Source of the DNA: Bacillota bacterium
Lineage (GTDB): Bacteria > Bacillota > UBA4882 > UBA10575
Length of the DNA: 39,423 nt
Assembly (NCBI GenBank): GCA_012837715.1
Contig: DUQR01000011.1
Location: 1-39,423, forward strand
Reading direction: 5' to 3'
The position numbers were made by a program, and so were the translations under genes. The notes under the pieces were generated by a model. The model was not told the origin of the DNA and did no database searches. It saw only the letters and a list, made by a program, of their open reading frames with translations. Shown piece after piece: positions 7,729-17,067 of this stretch; the stretch's first letter is position 1, and every line of letters starts with the position of its first letter.

Positions 7729-9183
7729 TTAAAATAATTCCACAAGCTCGACGGCCAATCCCTGCTCCGCAAAGACCGGCAGCAGATCATCTTTCTTGCC
7801 CACAATCACCGTTAAAAACCGCTCCGGATAGGTGTGGGCGGTAAACACTTCCTGCACCCGGGAAGCAGTTAATTCATTATATTCCCTAATAAAGCAATTA
7901 ATCGAATCTTTTTCTTTCCCCATCAGCTCTTGATTATACATTAATTCAGCTAACACGCTGATCTGAGTGTTGTATCTCTTTGGGAAAAAAGCGTTATAGA
8001 GATTAATCTTCTTGAACAACTCCTCTTCAGTAATCTTCTGCTTACCTTCTTTTATCGCCAACATCTCGGCTTTGATTGCTTCAATTGTCTCATAGGCCTT
8101 AGCCGGAGCCACATCCGTCGTGATGTAGTAAAGACCACCCTGTTGATTATAGCTCACGCCGGAAGCGATCCCGTAGACATAACCCATTCGGCTGCGCAGA
8201 TTATCCATTAAGCGACTGGAAAAATCGCCGCTGCCAAAAATCAGATTGGCCATTAGGAAGGGAACCTCATCTTCGAAACCGGAACTATAAAAATTGTAAC
8301 CTAGCATCATTTTGGCATGGGTCGCATCTTCTTTGTGGACAAGAATAATACGGTTGTAGTTTGCTTCATCGATCATGACCTTGCTTTCCTTTAGTGCTCC
8401 GCCTTTACTTTCCCAATCGCCAAATTCTGCAATGATCATTTCTTCCATGGCCTGTAGATCAAAATCGCCGGAGATGGCCATCACCATATTGGCCGGGTCA
8501 ACCGTTCGTTGATAAAATTGCTCAAAATCAGCGGGTGTCATATTTTGCAGCGCCGCTACGATCAGGCCGATGTCGTTACCATAGGCATAAGGATGGTCTC
8601 CATAAAGGGTAGTCAAGAAAAACATATTCAGTAGGGAATGGTCGTAATAATACTGTTGGAGCAATACTTGGAAATATTCCTGAATAATGCGGTTGTAATA
8701 AGGAGCATCAAATTCCGGGTTTCTAAGAATTTCGGCAATCAAGCCGATCAGTTTTTCCTGATCAATACTGAGCGCATCAGCGGAAAAATTATAATAATCG
8801 GGAGAGGAAGATAGATTAAAGCTTAAACCATTAATCTCTTTATACCTGGATAATTCAGCTTCACTGTAATTTCCCGTTCCTGTATTCATCATCCTAGTCA
8901 TAATCGTCGAAATCCCAGCCAATTCCGGACTTTCCTGACTGAATCCACCTTTTATGTACCCAACTACCTCTACGATTGGTAGTTCCTTGTCTTCCGCCAG
9001 ATAGACCACCATTCCATTCTCCAACTCAATCCGTTTATAGTCAGGGGTTTCAATATAGGGGGCCTCATTGACACCACCGGCCAATTCTACAAACAAATCC
9101 GCACTGAATTCTACTTCTGCCCATACCGGGGAGACTAGCAGGAGTTGGAGTACTAATATAATTAAGAGAAGCTTTTTTCTCAC
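7729..9183 (-). CDS. M16-family peptidase-like protein, catalytically inactive subunit, secreted
   Basis: The protein starts with a signal peptide (MRKKLLLIILVLQLLLVSPVWA) and has two tandem M16 half-domains over its 484 residues. At the position of the zinc-binding HxxEH motif the sequence is AGISTIMTRMM (about 89-99), so the two His and the Glu are replaced by Thr93, Arg97 and Thr96. This is the pattern of the non-catalytic partner in two-subunit M16B peptidases, where it helps form the chamber and bind substrate. The GTG start at 9183 has AAAGGGTGAT before it and lies 20 bp after the active subunit's stop, so the two are cotranscribed. The substrate is unknown. Confidence 0.87.
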   Translation of the reverse strand: MRKKLLLIILVLQLLLVSPVWAEVEFSADLFVELAGGVNEAPYIETPDYKRIELENGMVVYLAEDKELPIVEVVGYIKGGFSQESPELAGISTIMTRMMNTGTGNYSEAELSRYKEINGLSFNLSSSPDYYNFSADALSIDQEKLIGLIAEILRNPEFDAPYYNRIIQEYFQVLLQQYYYDHSLLNMFFLTTLYGDHPYAYGNDIGLIVAALQNMTPADFEQFYQRTVDPANMVMAISGDFDLQAMEEMIIAEFGDWESKGGALKESKVMIDEANYNRIILVHKEDATHAKMMLGYNFYSSGFEDEVPFLMANLIFGSGDFSSRLMDNLRSRMGYVYGIASGVSYNQQGGLYYITTDVAPAKAYETIEAIKAEMLAIKEGKQKITEEELFKKINLYNAFFPKRYNTQISVLAELMYNQELMGKEKDSINCFIREYNELTASRVQEVFTAHTYPERFLTVIVGKKDDLLPVFAEQGLAVELVELF

Positions 9184-9203
9184 CTTAAATCACCCTTTCT
9201 TTG

Positions 9204-10550
9204 TTATTCTTCGACCGGGACGATATGACCGACGGCCCTATTTTCTGGCGTAAAATATTTACCGGCAATGGCAATAATCTCTGCTTCTGTTAACCGGTTT
9301 AAATCAACCAATTGGGTCCGGTATAAATCAGGATCATTATAACTCAGTTGGCTCAGACCAATAGTAAAGGCCATATTTTCGATATCTCTTTGCATCAAGA
9401 TTAAGCCTTTTTCCACCGCCTTTTTTACAGCTTGGAATTCTTCCTGCTCAATACCGTCATTGATTATTCGCGCGACTTCCCGATCAAAGGCTTCCCGGGT
9501 CTCTGCTAATATTTCCTCACTAGTCGGAACATAATAAACAAGGGCAAAACCAGGCACACGGATGCTGTTGATCACCGCGCCGGTCTCCAGAATCAGGCTC
9601 TCTTTATTCTGGAGCTCTTGTGTGACTCTGGAACTTTCGTTGTTAATCAGAATATCTAATAGGATTTCGATGGCCAAGGAATCCGGGTGATTGCCCGGGG
9701 GAATTTTATAGAGCATTAGTGTAATCGGTACATTCGTATATAATTCATATATCTCTTCAATCTCAGCTTCTTGGGGCGCAACCACGAACTCGGGCCGCTT
9801 GATTTCCCCTCTTTCCAAATGGCCAAAGTATTTTTCCGTTAAGCCTTTCACTTCTTCAACGTCCACATCACCCGCAACAACCAGTACCGCATTATTTGGG
9901 ACATAATAAGTATCATAATACCGCTTTAGGTCCTCCACCGTAATCCTATTTATATCCTCCATCCAGCCTACTACTAAATGATTCAAGCTGGAACCAGGGA
10001 AGGCCTGAGCCAGCAGCATTTCCAAGCCGACCGAAACCACATTATTCTCGATCCCGCTCCGTCTTTCTTGCCGGATTACTTCCCTTTCCCGTTCGATCTC
10101 TTCCGGATCAAACTTTAAATTGACCATCCGGTCCGCCTCAAGCGCCATTACCAACTCTAGCTTAGAAGAAGGAACCTGACTATAATAATAGGTAAAATCG
10201 TAACTGGTCATCGCATTATTCTGACCGCCCACGGATTTAATAACCTCATCCAACTGGCCTTTGGGCAAAGCTTCCGTCCCTAAAAACATGACATGCTCCA
10301 GGAAATGGGCTATACCGCTCAAACCCTCTTCTTCATCGATCGCCCCGATTTTATAGAAAATAGATAATTCGACCAGCGGAATACGATCATCTTCAAAAAC
10401 AAAAACTTCTAACCCATTATCCAGGCGGAAATTCTCATACGCAAATTCGGGAATTTGAATCTCACTACCTACAGCGAAACCACCAACGCTGAAGAGCAGT
10501 ATGAGGATGATTGAGTAACTAAATACTAACCGTGTAATCTTATGTCTCAT
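9204..10550 (-). CDS. M16-family zinc metallopeptidase, active subunit, secreted
   Basis: An N-terminal hydrophobic signal (residues about 8-27) is followed by an M16 domain with the inverted zinc motif HFLEH at 82-86 and the distal Glu of the RQER segment at about 162, matching the HxxEH-x75-E spacing of the family. Two half-domains complete the 448-residue protein. It should cleave peptides outside the membrane together with the inactive subunit encoded next. The frame is open to 10670, but the ATG at 10550 is preceded by GGAGGAATT and begins a normal signal peptide (MRHKITRLVFSYSIILILLF), so it is chosen. Confidence 0.9.
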   Translation of the reverse strand: MRHKITRLVFSYSIILILLFSVGGFAVGSEIQIPEFAYENFRLDNGLEVFVFEDDRIPLVELSIFYKIGAIDEEEGLSGIAHFLEHVMFLGTEALPKGQLDEVIKSVGGQNNAMTSYDFTYYYSQVPSSKLELVMALEADRMVNLKFDPEEIEREREVIRQERRSGIENNVVSVGLEMLLAQAFPGSSLNHLVVGWMEDINRITVEDLKRYYDTYYVPNNAVLVVAGDVDVEEVKGLTEKYFGHLERGEIKRPEFVVAPQEAEIEEIYELYTNVPITLMLYKIPPGNHPDSLAIEILLDILINNESSRVTQELQNKESLILETGAVINSIRVPGFALVYYVPTSEEILAETREAFDREVARIINDGIEQEEFQAVKKAVEKGLILMQRDIENMAFTIGLSQLSYNDPDLYRTQLVDLNRLTEAEIIAIAGKYFTPENRAVGHIVPVEE

Positions 10551-10719
10551 TTTACTAAATTCCTCCATATCTTCATATTTGAAGGGAATATAATTAATAT
10601 ACCACAAAATACCACTATGTCCAGTCCGAATGGTCTTCTCCGCATGACTTGAATTTTCATGCCTATGCAACGCCCTGCTTCGAATCGCAATATTCGTCCA
10701 CGCTGGCTAGTCCCCATAA

Positions 10720-10756
10720 AAATCTATAGCCCGTTTTCGCCGTAGCGAAAACGGGC
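10720..10756 (-). terminator. Intrinsic terminator after the C11 protease gene
   Basis: A perfect 12-bp stem, GCCCGTTTTCGC with its complement (10729-10740 and 10745-10756, 4-base loop). On the minus strand it is followed by TATAGATTTTTAT. It lies about 55 bp beyond the stop of the clostripain-like gene. Confidence 0.75.
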
Positions 10757-10812
10757 ATTGGAGAGTAAAGAAACGAGTTGTCAATTAAAGGTTTGGCCCG
10801 GCTTTCAAGAAA

Positions 10813-12678
10813 TTAGTCTTCATCCTCTGTTTCATAAACATAGATCTCGCCATCTGCACATTCCATGATCACTTCGTCTGAATAAAACTCGCGGCCGAAA
10901 ACGTCCACTACTTTGTACTGATAAAGGTAATCACCGTCAATGAGTTCACTCTCTTCCATCACCACTGGGCCATCAACAGAAAAACTACCAAGTTCATAAA
11001 TGTTTTCCTCCCCGGTTTCCCAGTTAATTGCTTCGAAGAGCGGCGTCACTTCGTCACCGTCTTTAAGCTTTATAACCTCCCGGGAACTCATCCCTGTAGC
11101 CGGATCAATTCCATCCCAAGCGCCATAAACTTTGAAATAGCCATCGTCATCCGATTCCCAGATATAGGTGGCCCGTAAGTTAGTCTCTTTCCCGTTAAGC
11201 AAAATCGGAATTGAATAAAGGTTATAATCACCCGCTTCTGCTAATAAGGTCGGCGCACAATATAACCCGTTCAAGGTGGGCCAAACCCCCCGGAAATTAT
11301 CCCAGAACACCCCGTTCTCCCAATCAGCCTCAATATCATTATCATAGCCAAGAAGCATATATTCATCATATTCATAATCCATATAATAGAGGCTGAACTG
11401 TACGGAGTGCACTGCTTCCAACCCATTGGTAATCTCCAAGACAAAGTATCCGTCTTCATCAATATAGGATTCTAACTCGATCTCATAATCATCCTTTTGA
11501 ACCGCCTGTTCCACCTGGGGAATATCCTCAACCAGGTCTTCCGGAGCTTCCCAATCGGTTACCACTTCCAGAAAGCGTAAATAATTCTTACTGATCGCCG
11601 TTTGGTAAGCATAAGCTTTCAGCTCATCATGGTTGATCCCTAAAGGGAAATACACAGATAGACCACTGGCCTTGGCACGGCTTTGGCCTTTAATATTATA
11701 TTTTACTGCCGTGTTGAGGGCATTTAATACTTGATCGGCCGTCTCCGGTAACACCCGCTCGGTATTGCGGATTAAGTCTCCTAAATCGACCATGTTGGCA
11801 TACCCTTCATCGTCATTGTTGCCACCATAGTTTTCGGCACGGGTCACCCCTTGGACAAAGCCGCGTAAGGAAGACATCTCCCTGGTGACCCCAATCATCT
11901 CCTGAGCCATCGCGTCAAAGGCCGCCACCAACTCGGGGATCGCTGCCAAATCAATGACGGAAAGGGTGGCCATCCCTTCTTCATCTTCCAGTTCGCATTT
12001 TTTGTAATAGCTGTCACAGATGACTTTTCCCACTTCCAACCCGCTTGCTTCCGGATCATCCGCTATGTACTGCAGCCATGAACAATAATCCCAACCACCG
12101 CCCGGTTCCAGTTCCTCGGAAGCAACCATATACCGGGCATAAGGTGCCAAGGTCGCCGCCGTTTCTAAAGTTGCCATCAAGCAAGTATCAAAACCAACCA
12201 GTTCAAAGTGGACCCCGGCCGATGCAAAAGCTTCCGCCAATTCATCCAGGGTAAGACTATCCATCTTGAACAGCTCGTCAAATTCTACCCCCGCTACAGA
12301 ACCGCCACCATGGTTCCAAAAAACAAGCATATATTTTTCGGCTGGATAATTCTCCGCCCCCCAACGTAAAAAGTCACTAAGCGTTTTCGGATCCCCCATA
12401 CTGGTTAAACGCTGCTCATCGACAAGATATAAATCGTTATCTTCAAGCTCCCAACGTTGCACGTAATCCGGATCAATTACTTCGTTCCACCATTCTTCGG
12501 TCCCACCGGTCTGGATAACAAAGTTCACACTGTCCGTGAGTTCCACGTCGAGTAACTCAAGAAGATTATCCGTTGCCAAACCGGCTTCCGTTTCCAAATC
12601 CGTTCCGCATAGATATAAAAAGATGGACCAATCAGCAATATTTTTGGAAACTACAGGAAGGCTACTACTAAGGACCAC
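10813..12678 (-). CDS. Clostripain-related (C11 family) cysteine peptidase, probably exported
   Basis: Counted from the GTG at 12678 (621 residues), the catalytic dyad is visible as FWNHGGGS with His123 and VGFDTCLMAT with Cys166, and the family N-terminal strand DWSIFLYLCGTDLE is at 17-30. C11 peptidases cleave after Arg or Lys. The C-terminal 250 residues are acidic, beta-rich and unassigned. The GTG at 12678 lies inside what looks like a hydrophobic signal sequence that continues in frame upstream (RIKRLSLCTLLLFVVV), but no ATG, GTG or TTG occurs there before the in-frame stop. The true start may be a rare codon (ATA at 12717 or ATT further up) or may be damaged. A terminator follows the gene. 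Confidence 0.85.
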   Translation of the reverse strand: MVLSSSLPVVSKNIADWSIFLYLCGTDLETEAGLATDNLLELLDVELTDSVNFVIQTGGTEEWWNEVIDPDYVQRWELEDNDLYLVDEQRLTSMGDPKTLSDFLRWGAENYPAEKYMLVFWNHGGGSVAGVEFDELFKMDSLTLDELAEAFASAGVHFELVGFDTCLMATLETAATLAPYARYMVASEELEPGGGWDYCSWLQYIADDPEASGLEVGKVICDSYYKKCELEDEEGMATLSVIDLAAIPELVAAFDAMAQEMIGVTREMSSLRGFVQGVTRAENYGGNNDDEGYANMVDLGDLIRNTERVLPETADQVLNALNTAVKYNIKGQSRAKASGLSVYFPLGINHDELKAYAYQTAISKNYLRFLEVVTDWEAPEDLVEDIPQVEQAVQKDDYEIELESYIDEDGYFVLEITNGLEAVHSVQFSLYYMDYEYDEYMLLGYDNDIEADWENGVFWDNFRGVWPTLNGLYCAPTLLAEAGDYNLYSIPILLNGKETNLRATYIWESDDDGYFKVYGAWDGIDPATGMSSREVIKLKDGDEVTPLFEAINWETGEENIYELGSFSVDGPVVMEESELIDGDYLYQYKVVDVFGREFYSDEVIMECADGEIYVYETEDED

Positions 12679-12882
12679 TACGAAGAGGAGAAGAGTACAT
12701 AGGGATAATCTTTTTATCCTATTCCGGTAGTCCTTGAAAATACCCCCAATTTTAGTAGATTTTCCAGAAGATCAAAGCCGACTCACATCCAAGATCTTTT
12801 ACTTCTATTTTGCTTTCTTCCTGTTAACCTCTTCGTCATCCCTCTTAATATCATTATAGATAAAATATCTGAGCGCAGGGGG

Positions 12883-12912
12883 CAAGAAAAGGGCAATTCT
12901 TATTGCCCTTTT
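12883..12912 (-). terminator. Intrinsic terminator after the kinase-regulator fusion gene
   Basis: AAAAGGGCAAT and ATTGCCCTTTT (12887-12897 with 12902-12912, 4-base loop) form an 11-bp stem. T residues follow on the minus strand (TTTTCTTG), and TTTTT also follows on the plus strand, so it may work in both directions. Confidence 0.75.
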
Positions 12913-12938
12913 TCGATATCCCCTCGTCTAGCTGCTTT

Positions 12939-15335
12939 TTATTGATCAGAATTAATCGCCATGGTTTTTCGTGCATAAGCAATCGCTTGCTGGCGGGTTT
13001 GAAAATGGAGTTTTTTAATAATGGCCGCCATTTCATATTTAACGGTCCGTTCCGAGATAAAAAGTTGCGCGCTGATCTCCTTGTAGGTCTTCCCCGCTGC
13101 CACCAAGGTTAAGATTTCAGTCTGTCGCGGTGATAAAACCGCTTCGGGTTTGAGCAGATCTTCTCCAACGGTGGCCGCAATCTGATTTTCCCCCTGATTA
13201 AATTCGGCCAAAACCTGATGGGCAAGATCGGGCGCTAACACCGCAGTACCGGAAGCTAAACCGATTAACTGTTCTACCAATTCTTCGCCCCGGAGGTTTT
13301 TTAGAAGATAGCCGGAGGCTCCGTTTTTAATTGCCCGGAATAAATCGACTTCATGGTCGGAGATGGTTAGAATGACAATTTTGATCTCCGGCATTTCCGC
13401 TTTGATTAAACGGGTCGCCGTGAGCCCATTACACCGGGGCATCTGCAAATCCATCAGGATCAGATCCGGATGATAAAGACGGGCTTTTTCCAACGCCTCC
13501 AAACCGTCTTTGGCCTGCCCTACTACGGTAAAGCCTTTCGCCGTAAGTAATTTTTGTAAACCTTCCATAAAAAGAGCGTGGTCGTCGACAAGAAGGATGC
13601 GGAGCTTGATTTCATTCCCCTGTGGCGCTTTTTTCTTCTCCCCTCCGGTTCCCTTCTCTTCTGGATTTTGCCCTTGGTAGACCGGGAGGGTAATGGTGAC
13701 CGTCGTGCCTTTTCCCGACGGGGAATCAATTTGAACCCGACCGCCGATTTGCTCCGCCCGTTCCCGCATTACCGCCAAACCAAATGAACATTCTTGGGCA
13801 TTCAGCTTTTCAGGTCTAATGCCAACCCCATGATCGATGATTTGCACTTGAATCCGGCCTGCTCTTTTCTGAAAGTTGATCCATGCTTGGTCGGTGTTGG
13901 CGTGCTTACGAACATTGGTTAAGGCTTCTTGGATAATCCGATAGAGTTGAACTCCGGCTGATAAACTAATTTCCTCTTCTTTAATCAGGTCCGGGTTTTC
14001 CATCGCCACTTTAATTTGGAAATTCCGTTCGTAACGGGATAGAAATTGTTGTAAAGCGCTGAAAAATCCCTTTTTAAAGAGTAACGAAGTTCGTGCCTCA
14101 TAGATAAACTCTCTAATTTCCTGACTTGCTTCCCCAACAACCTGCGCCATCTTATTCAGAAGCTCATCTGCTTCGCCCAAACGCCCATTCCTAATTCCTT
14201 CCCGGATATTCCCGATCTGTAAATTAGTATAACTTAAGACTTGCCCGACACTATCATGCAGTTCCCGGGCCAACCGTTCTCTTTCCTCTAAAACCAACAA
14301 AGCTTGTTTCTGTTGGGCTAATTTGGCCTCCGCCTCTTTATATGAGGTGACATTGCGGATGACAAGCAAGCGTCCAACGTTTTTATATCCTTCGAGTAAA
14401 CTAGAATAATACGCCTCGTAGGTATGGCCTGCGTAGGAAAACTCCCGAATCATCGTTGTTGTATCCGCCCATAGTTCGGGCCATTCACGTAATACTTCCG
14501 TCAAGGGCCGCCCCGCCACCGCACCGATTCTGACCCCAAAGAACACTTCTGCCGCTGGATTCATATCCATGACCCGATTGCGGTTATCCAATACAATCAC
14601 CGCATTGGACATCTTCTCCAAAACCGCTTTTCTGGGAACCGGCACCACCTCTTGCCGGCGAAAACGAAAACCCAAACTGGTATAGGCTACCGCGACACTA
14701 ATCGCAACCGGCGTAATATCCACCGAAAACCAACTCGGCCTACTGACAATCAAGATGATTTGGATTAAGACACTACCAGTGGCCAAAGCAACCCCCAAAG
14801 CCTGTTTCGGGTGGAGAATCTCCCGGTTTAGCGCCGCCTTGGTTTGGACCGCCATTACGGCCAATAAGACAATAAGACAATAAACTAAGATCACCCAATA
14901 CCAAGGGCCGGGAATGAGTTTCAAGACCTGGTAAGGACCTAAAGCTTCCATACGTAGCTGATGATAGACCAAGCCATGCCAGGAATTAGTCATATTCAAA
15001 AGATCCGTCACCACCGGAAGCGTAAAAAGAAGCGCGATCCGCGGCCGTGTTAACCATCTTTTTTTGCCCGCAACGCGCACCGCCCATAACAACCAAACCA
15101 TCGGCACTTTCAAGCCGATAAAATCGTTGGCAATAACATAACTCAAGAAGGCCGTCCCTAAATCAGTAACGGAGATCTGTAAAGCAAACCCCAGAGACCA
15201 TAAAGCCACCATGGCCAGGGTGGCAAGGCTTAACCCATCGGCCACCTTTTTACGGACCATATAGATCATTAAGAAAAATAATAATCCAATACTACAGAAA
15301 TAGAGCCATATGTTAGGATTATACTGAAAAAACAT
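12939..15335 (-). CDS. Sensor histidine kinase fused to a receiver and LuxR-type DNA-binding domain
   Basis: One uninterrupted 798-residue frame carries a whole two-component system. Residues about 10-220 form seven hydrophobic segments (HisKA_7TM type). A PAS domain spans about 235-335 (NAVIVLDNRNRVMDMNPAAEVFFG), followed by a short coiled coil. HisKA_3 is at 350-415 with ERERLARELHDSVGQ and phospho-His360; HATPase at 455-550 with QEALTNVRKHAN and DHGVGI. After a charged linker (551-575) come a receiver at 578-695 with DD584-585, phosphoacceptor Asp629 and Lys679, and a NarL/LuxR helix-turn-helix at 733-792 (LSPRQTEILTLVAAGKTYKEI). The regulator is thus tied to the membrane. The ATG at 15335 follows AGGTAGAACCA. 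It lies alone, so targets are unknown. Confidence 0.93.
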   Translation of the reverse strand: MFFQYNPNIWLYFCSIGLLFFLMIYMVRKKVADGLSLATLAMVALWSLGFALQISVTDLGTAFLSYVIANDFIGLKVPMVWLLWAVRVAGKKRWLTRPRIALLFTLPVVTDLLNMTNSWHGLVYHQLRMEALGPYQVLKLIPGPWYWVILVYCLIVLLAVMAVQTKAALNREILHPKQALGVALATGSVLIQIILIVSRPSWFSVDITPVAISVAVAYTSLGFRFRRQEVVPVPRKAVLEKMSNAVIVLDNRNRVMDMNPAAEVFFGVRIGAVAGRPLTEVLREWPELWADTTTMIREFSYAGHTYEAYYSSLLEGYKNVGRLLVIRNVTSYKEAEAKLAQQKQALLVLEERERLARELHDSVGQVLSYTNLQIGNIREGIRNGRLGEADELLNKMAQVVGEASQEIREFIYEARTSLLFKKGFFSALQQFLSRYERNFQIKVAMENPDLIKEEEISLSAGVQLYRIIQEALTNVRKHANTDQAWINFQKRAGRIQVQIIDHGVGIRPEKLNAQECSFGLAVMRERAEQIGGRVQIDSPSGKGTTVTITLPVYQGQNPEEKGTGGEKKKAPQGNEIKLRILLVDDHALFMEGLQKLLTAKGFTVVGQAKDGLEALEKARLYHPDLILMDLQMPRCNGLTATRLIKAEMPEIKIVILTISDHEVDLFRAIKNGASGYLLKNLRGEELVEQLIGLASGTAVLAPDLAHQVLAEFNQGENQIAATVGEDLLKPEAVLSPRQTEILTLVAAGKTYKEISAQLFISERTVKYEMAAIIKKLHFQTRQQAIAYARKTMAINSDQ

Positions 15336-15426
15336 TGGTTCTACCTGTCCCTTTAATTATTTTTTTTCTCAAGTCCAGCTTTGGATGAATATACTTAAGG
15401 CTGACAAACAGAGACCTTCATCAATT

Positions 15427-15771
15427 TTATCCATCGATTTCAACTTCGGATATTTTCTCAAGACGAGTGATTTTAGTTACCTTTTCGCCTTTCTTATTCG
15501 TTACTGTGAATTTAATCCACTCTTCATCCACATCGATAATGTTGCATTTTACCCTATTCGAGGCAATACCCATTGGTAGTTCCTCAAACTTAATCATACA
15601 ATCCCGGCCCTTCAAATCTACTAACATCTTAGCCATTGCTAACACCTCTTTCTTAAGATAACCTTCTCTCCTTTTTATGTTGGAGATCTCCCGTTTGAGC
15701 TTTTTAACTTCATCAGGCAATCCGATAAGACCGATTGTAAGAACGAACGCAAATAAGCCAAAAAACTCCAT
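15427..15771 (-). CDS. Small membrane-anchored protein of unknown function
   Basis: I do not recognise this 114-residue protein as a named family. It has one N-terminal membrane segment (MEFFGLFAFVLTIGLIGL), a charged stretch likely to be a coiled coil (about 19-45, DEVKKLKREISNIKRREGYLKKEV), and a beta-rich end (about 52-112) containing MIKFEELPMGI and CNIIDVDEEWIKFTVTNKKGEKVTKI, which resembles small SH3-like barrels attached to membrane anchors in Firmicutes. The ATG at 15771 follows AAAGGATTGATGGC. It lies upstream of the kinase fusion in the same direction with about 90 bp between, so a functional link is possible but unproven. Confidence 0.7.
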   Translation of the reverse strand: MEFFGLFAFVLTIGLIGLPDEVKKLKREISNIKRREGYLKKEVLAMAKMLVDLKGRDCMIKFEELPMGIASNRVKCNIIDVDEEWIKFTVTNKKGEKVTKITRLEKISEVEIDG

Positions 15772-15994
15772 GCCATCAATCCTTTTTTATTAATTTTTTT
15801 CCAATTTAAACGTTACTTCTTTACCGTTTCATTAAAAGCCTTCATTTTTTATCCATTCTCCATTGCTGCCTATTTTTCTTCCTTTCAATGCAAATTTTAT
15901 GTTGCAATTTGCCGCTTCCAATTGTCGTCACTAATTATACTACAAGGATCAAACATCCCTTGGCTCAATTAGTAATCCCATGTTACTTACACCA

Positions 15995-16027
15995 TAAAAA
16001 AAAGGCCATTGTCCGAACAATGACCTT
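15995..16027 (-). terminator. Intrinsic terminator after the beta-hydroxyacid dehydrogenase gene
   Basis: On the minus strand an 11-bp stem (AAGGTCATTGT with ACAATGGCCTT, one G-U pair, 4-base loop) is followed by a run of eight T. It ends the four-gene transketolase cluster. Confidence 0.88.
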
Positions 16028-16077
16028 CTTTCCGGTTTACCTTAGAAGGTAAAAGCTCCTGGCCGCTGTGGCAGCTT

Positions 16078-16965
16078 CTAGCTCCGTACCTCGATGCTGG
16101 CCAGTTTTTCGTAGAATTGAACAATCCCGCCGTGATCATTCTGACCTTTGCCATCGACCTTTAAAGCCTGCATAATTTCCATGACTTGACTGGTCAACGG
16201 TAGGGGGACGCCGACTTCATGGCCAGTTTCGAGGGCATTGGCCAAGTCTTTGATGTGAAGGTCGATCTTAAAGCCGGGTTTAAAATCCCCCGCAAAAATC
16301 ATTGGCGCCTTAGCCTCCATCACCGTACTCCCGGCCAAACCGCCGCGGATCGCCTCAAAAATCACTTCCGGTTCCACTCCAGCCTTCGTCCCGAGCACTA
16401 AAGCCTCGGAAAGAGCGGCGATATTCAAAGCCACAATCACCTGATTCGCCAATTTCGTGGTATTACCGGCGCCGATCTCTCCGCAATGCACCACCGATTT
16501 GCCCATTTTTGATAAAATCGGCTTACAGCGGTCGAAGATCTCTTTTTTACCGCCGACCATGATCGAGAGTGTACCGTCAATGGCTTTTGGTTCTCCCCCG
16601 CTGACCGGGGCATCAAGCATCTCCACTTTCTGCTCGGCCGCTTTGGCCGCAATCTCCTTAGAAGCAAGCGGCGCGATGGAGCTCATATCAATAATGATCA
16701 GTCCCGGTTTGGCGCCAGCCAACACCCCGTTTTCACCTAAAACCACTTCCTTAACATGGGGTGAATTCGGCAGCATGGTGATGACCGTCTCCACCTGAGC
16801 CGCTACATCCAGCGGTGACTTACCGGGAGCTGCCCCGGCGGCCACTACTTCCTCAACCACTGCTGAATTAAGATCATAAACCACCAGTTGATATCCAGCC
16901 TTTAAAAGATTTTTGGCCATCGGTTTACCCATGATCCCTAAACCAATAAAACCAATTTTTTTCAT
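16078..16965 (-). CDS. NAD(P)-dependent beta-hydroxyacid dehydrogenase (tartronate semialdehyde reductase-like)
   Basis: A 3-hydroxyisobutyrate dehydrogenase family member. It shows the Rossmann start KKIGFIGLGIMGKPMAKNL, the substrate-binding motif DAPVSGGEPKAIDGTLSIMVGG (near 120-141) and the catalytic Lys segment GAGNTTKLANQ (near 166-176). The closest named enzymes I recall are 2-hydroxy-3-oxopropionate reductases (GarR/GlxR), which interconvert tartronate semialdehyde and D-glycerate; related members reduce succinic semialdehyde or oxidise other C3-C4 hydroxyacids, so specificity is open. The frame extends to 17004, but the ATG at 16965 has GGTGGAGTG before it (295 residues). It is the last gene after the split transketolase and an SDR, with its own possible promoter. 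Confidence 0.88.
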   Translation of the reverse strand: MKKIGFIGLGIMGKPMAKNLLKAGYQLVVYDLNSAVVEEVVAAGAAPGKSPLDVAAQVETVITMLPNSPHVKEVVLGENGVLAGAKPGLIIIDMSSIAPLASKEIAAKAAEQKVEMLDAPVSGGEPKAIDGTLSIMVGGKKEIFDRCKPILSKMGKSVVHCGEIGAGNTTKLANQVIVALNIAALSEALVLGTKAGVEPEVIFEAIRGGLAGSTVMEAKAPMIFAGDFKPGFKIDLHIKDLANALETGHEVGVPLPLTSQVMEIMQALKVDGKGQNDHGGIVQFYEKLASIEVRS

Positions 16966-16995
16966 TTTAAACACTCCACCTTTCTTTAGTCTGAT

Positions 16996-17024
16996 CTTAT
17001 ACAAGGTTTTGCTGTTTTCACCAA
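16996..17024 (-). promoter_or_regulatory. Candidate sigma-A promoter for the beta-hydroxyacid dehydrogenase gene
   Basis: The minus strand reads TTGGTG, 17 bp, TATAAG, ending 31 bp before the ATG at 16965. The -35 box overlaps the T-run of the weak terminator at 17023-17048. This would allow separate expression of the last gene of the cluster. Confidence 0.45.
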
Positions 17025-17048
17025 AAAGGCTTCCAAAGACAATAAGCC
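17023..17048 (-). terminator. Weak intrinsic terminator after the SDR gene
   Basis: On the minus strand GGCTT and AAGCC pair around an 11-base loop and TTTTT follows. The stem is only 5 bp, so partial read-through into the next gene is likely. Confidence 0.4.
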
Positions 17049-17067
17049 GTGTTTAACTCTACCTTCT

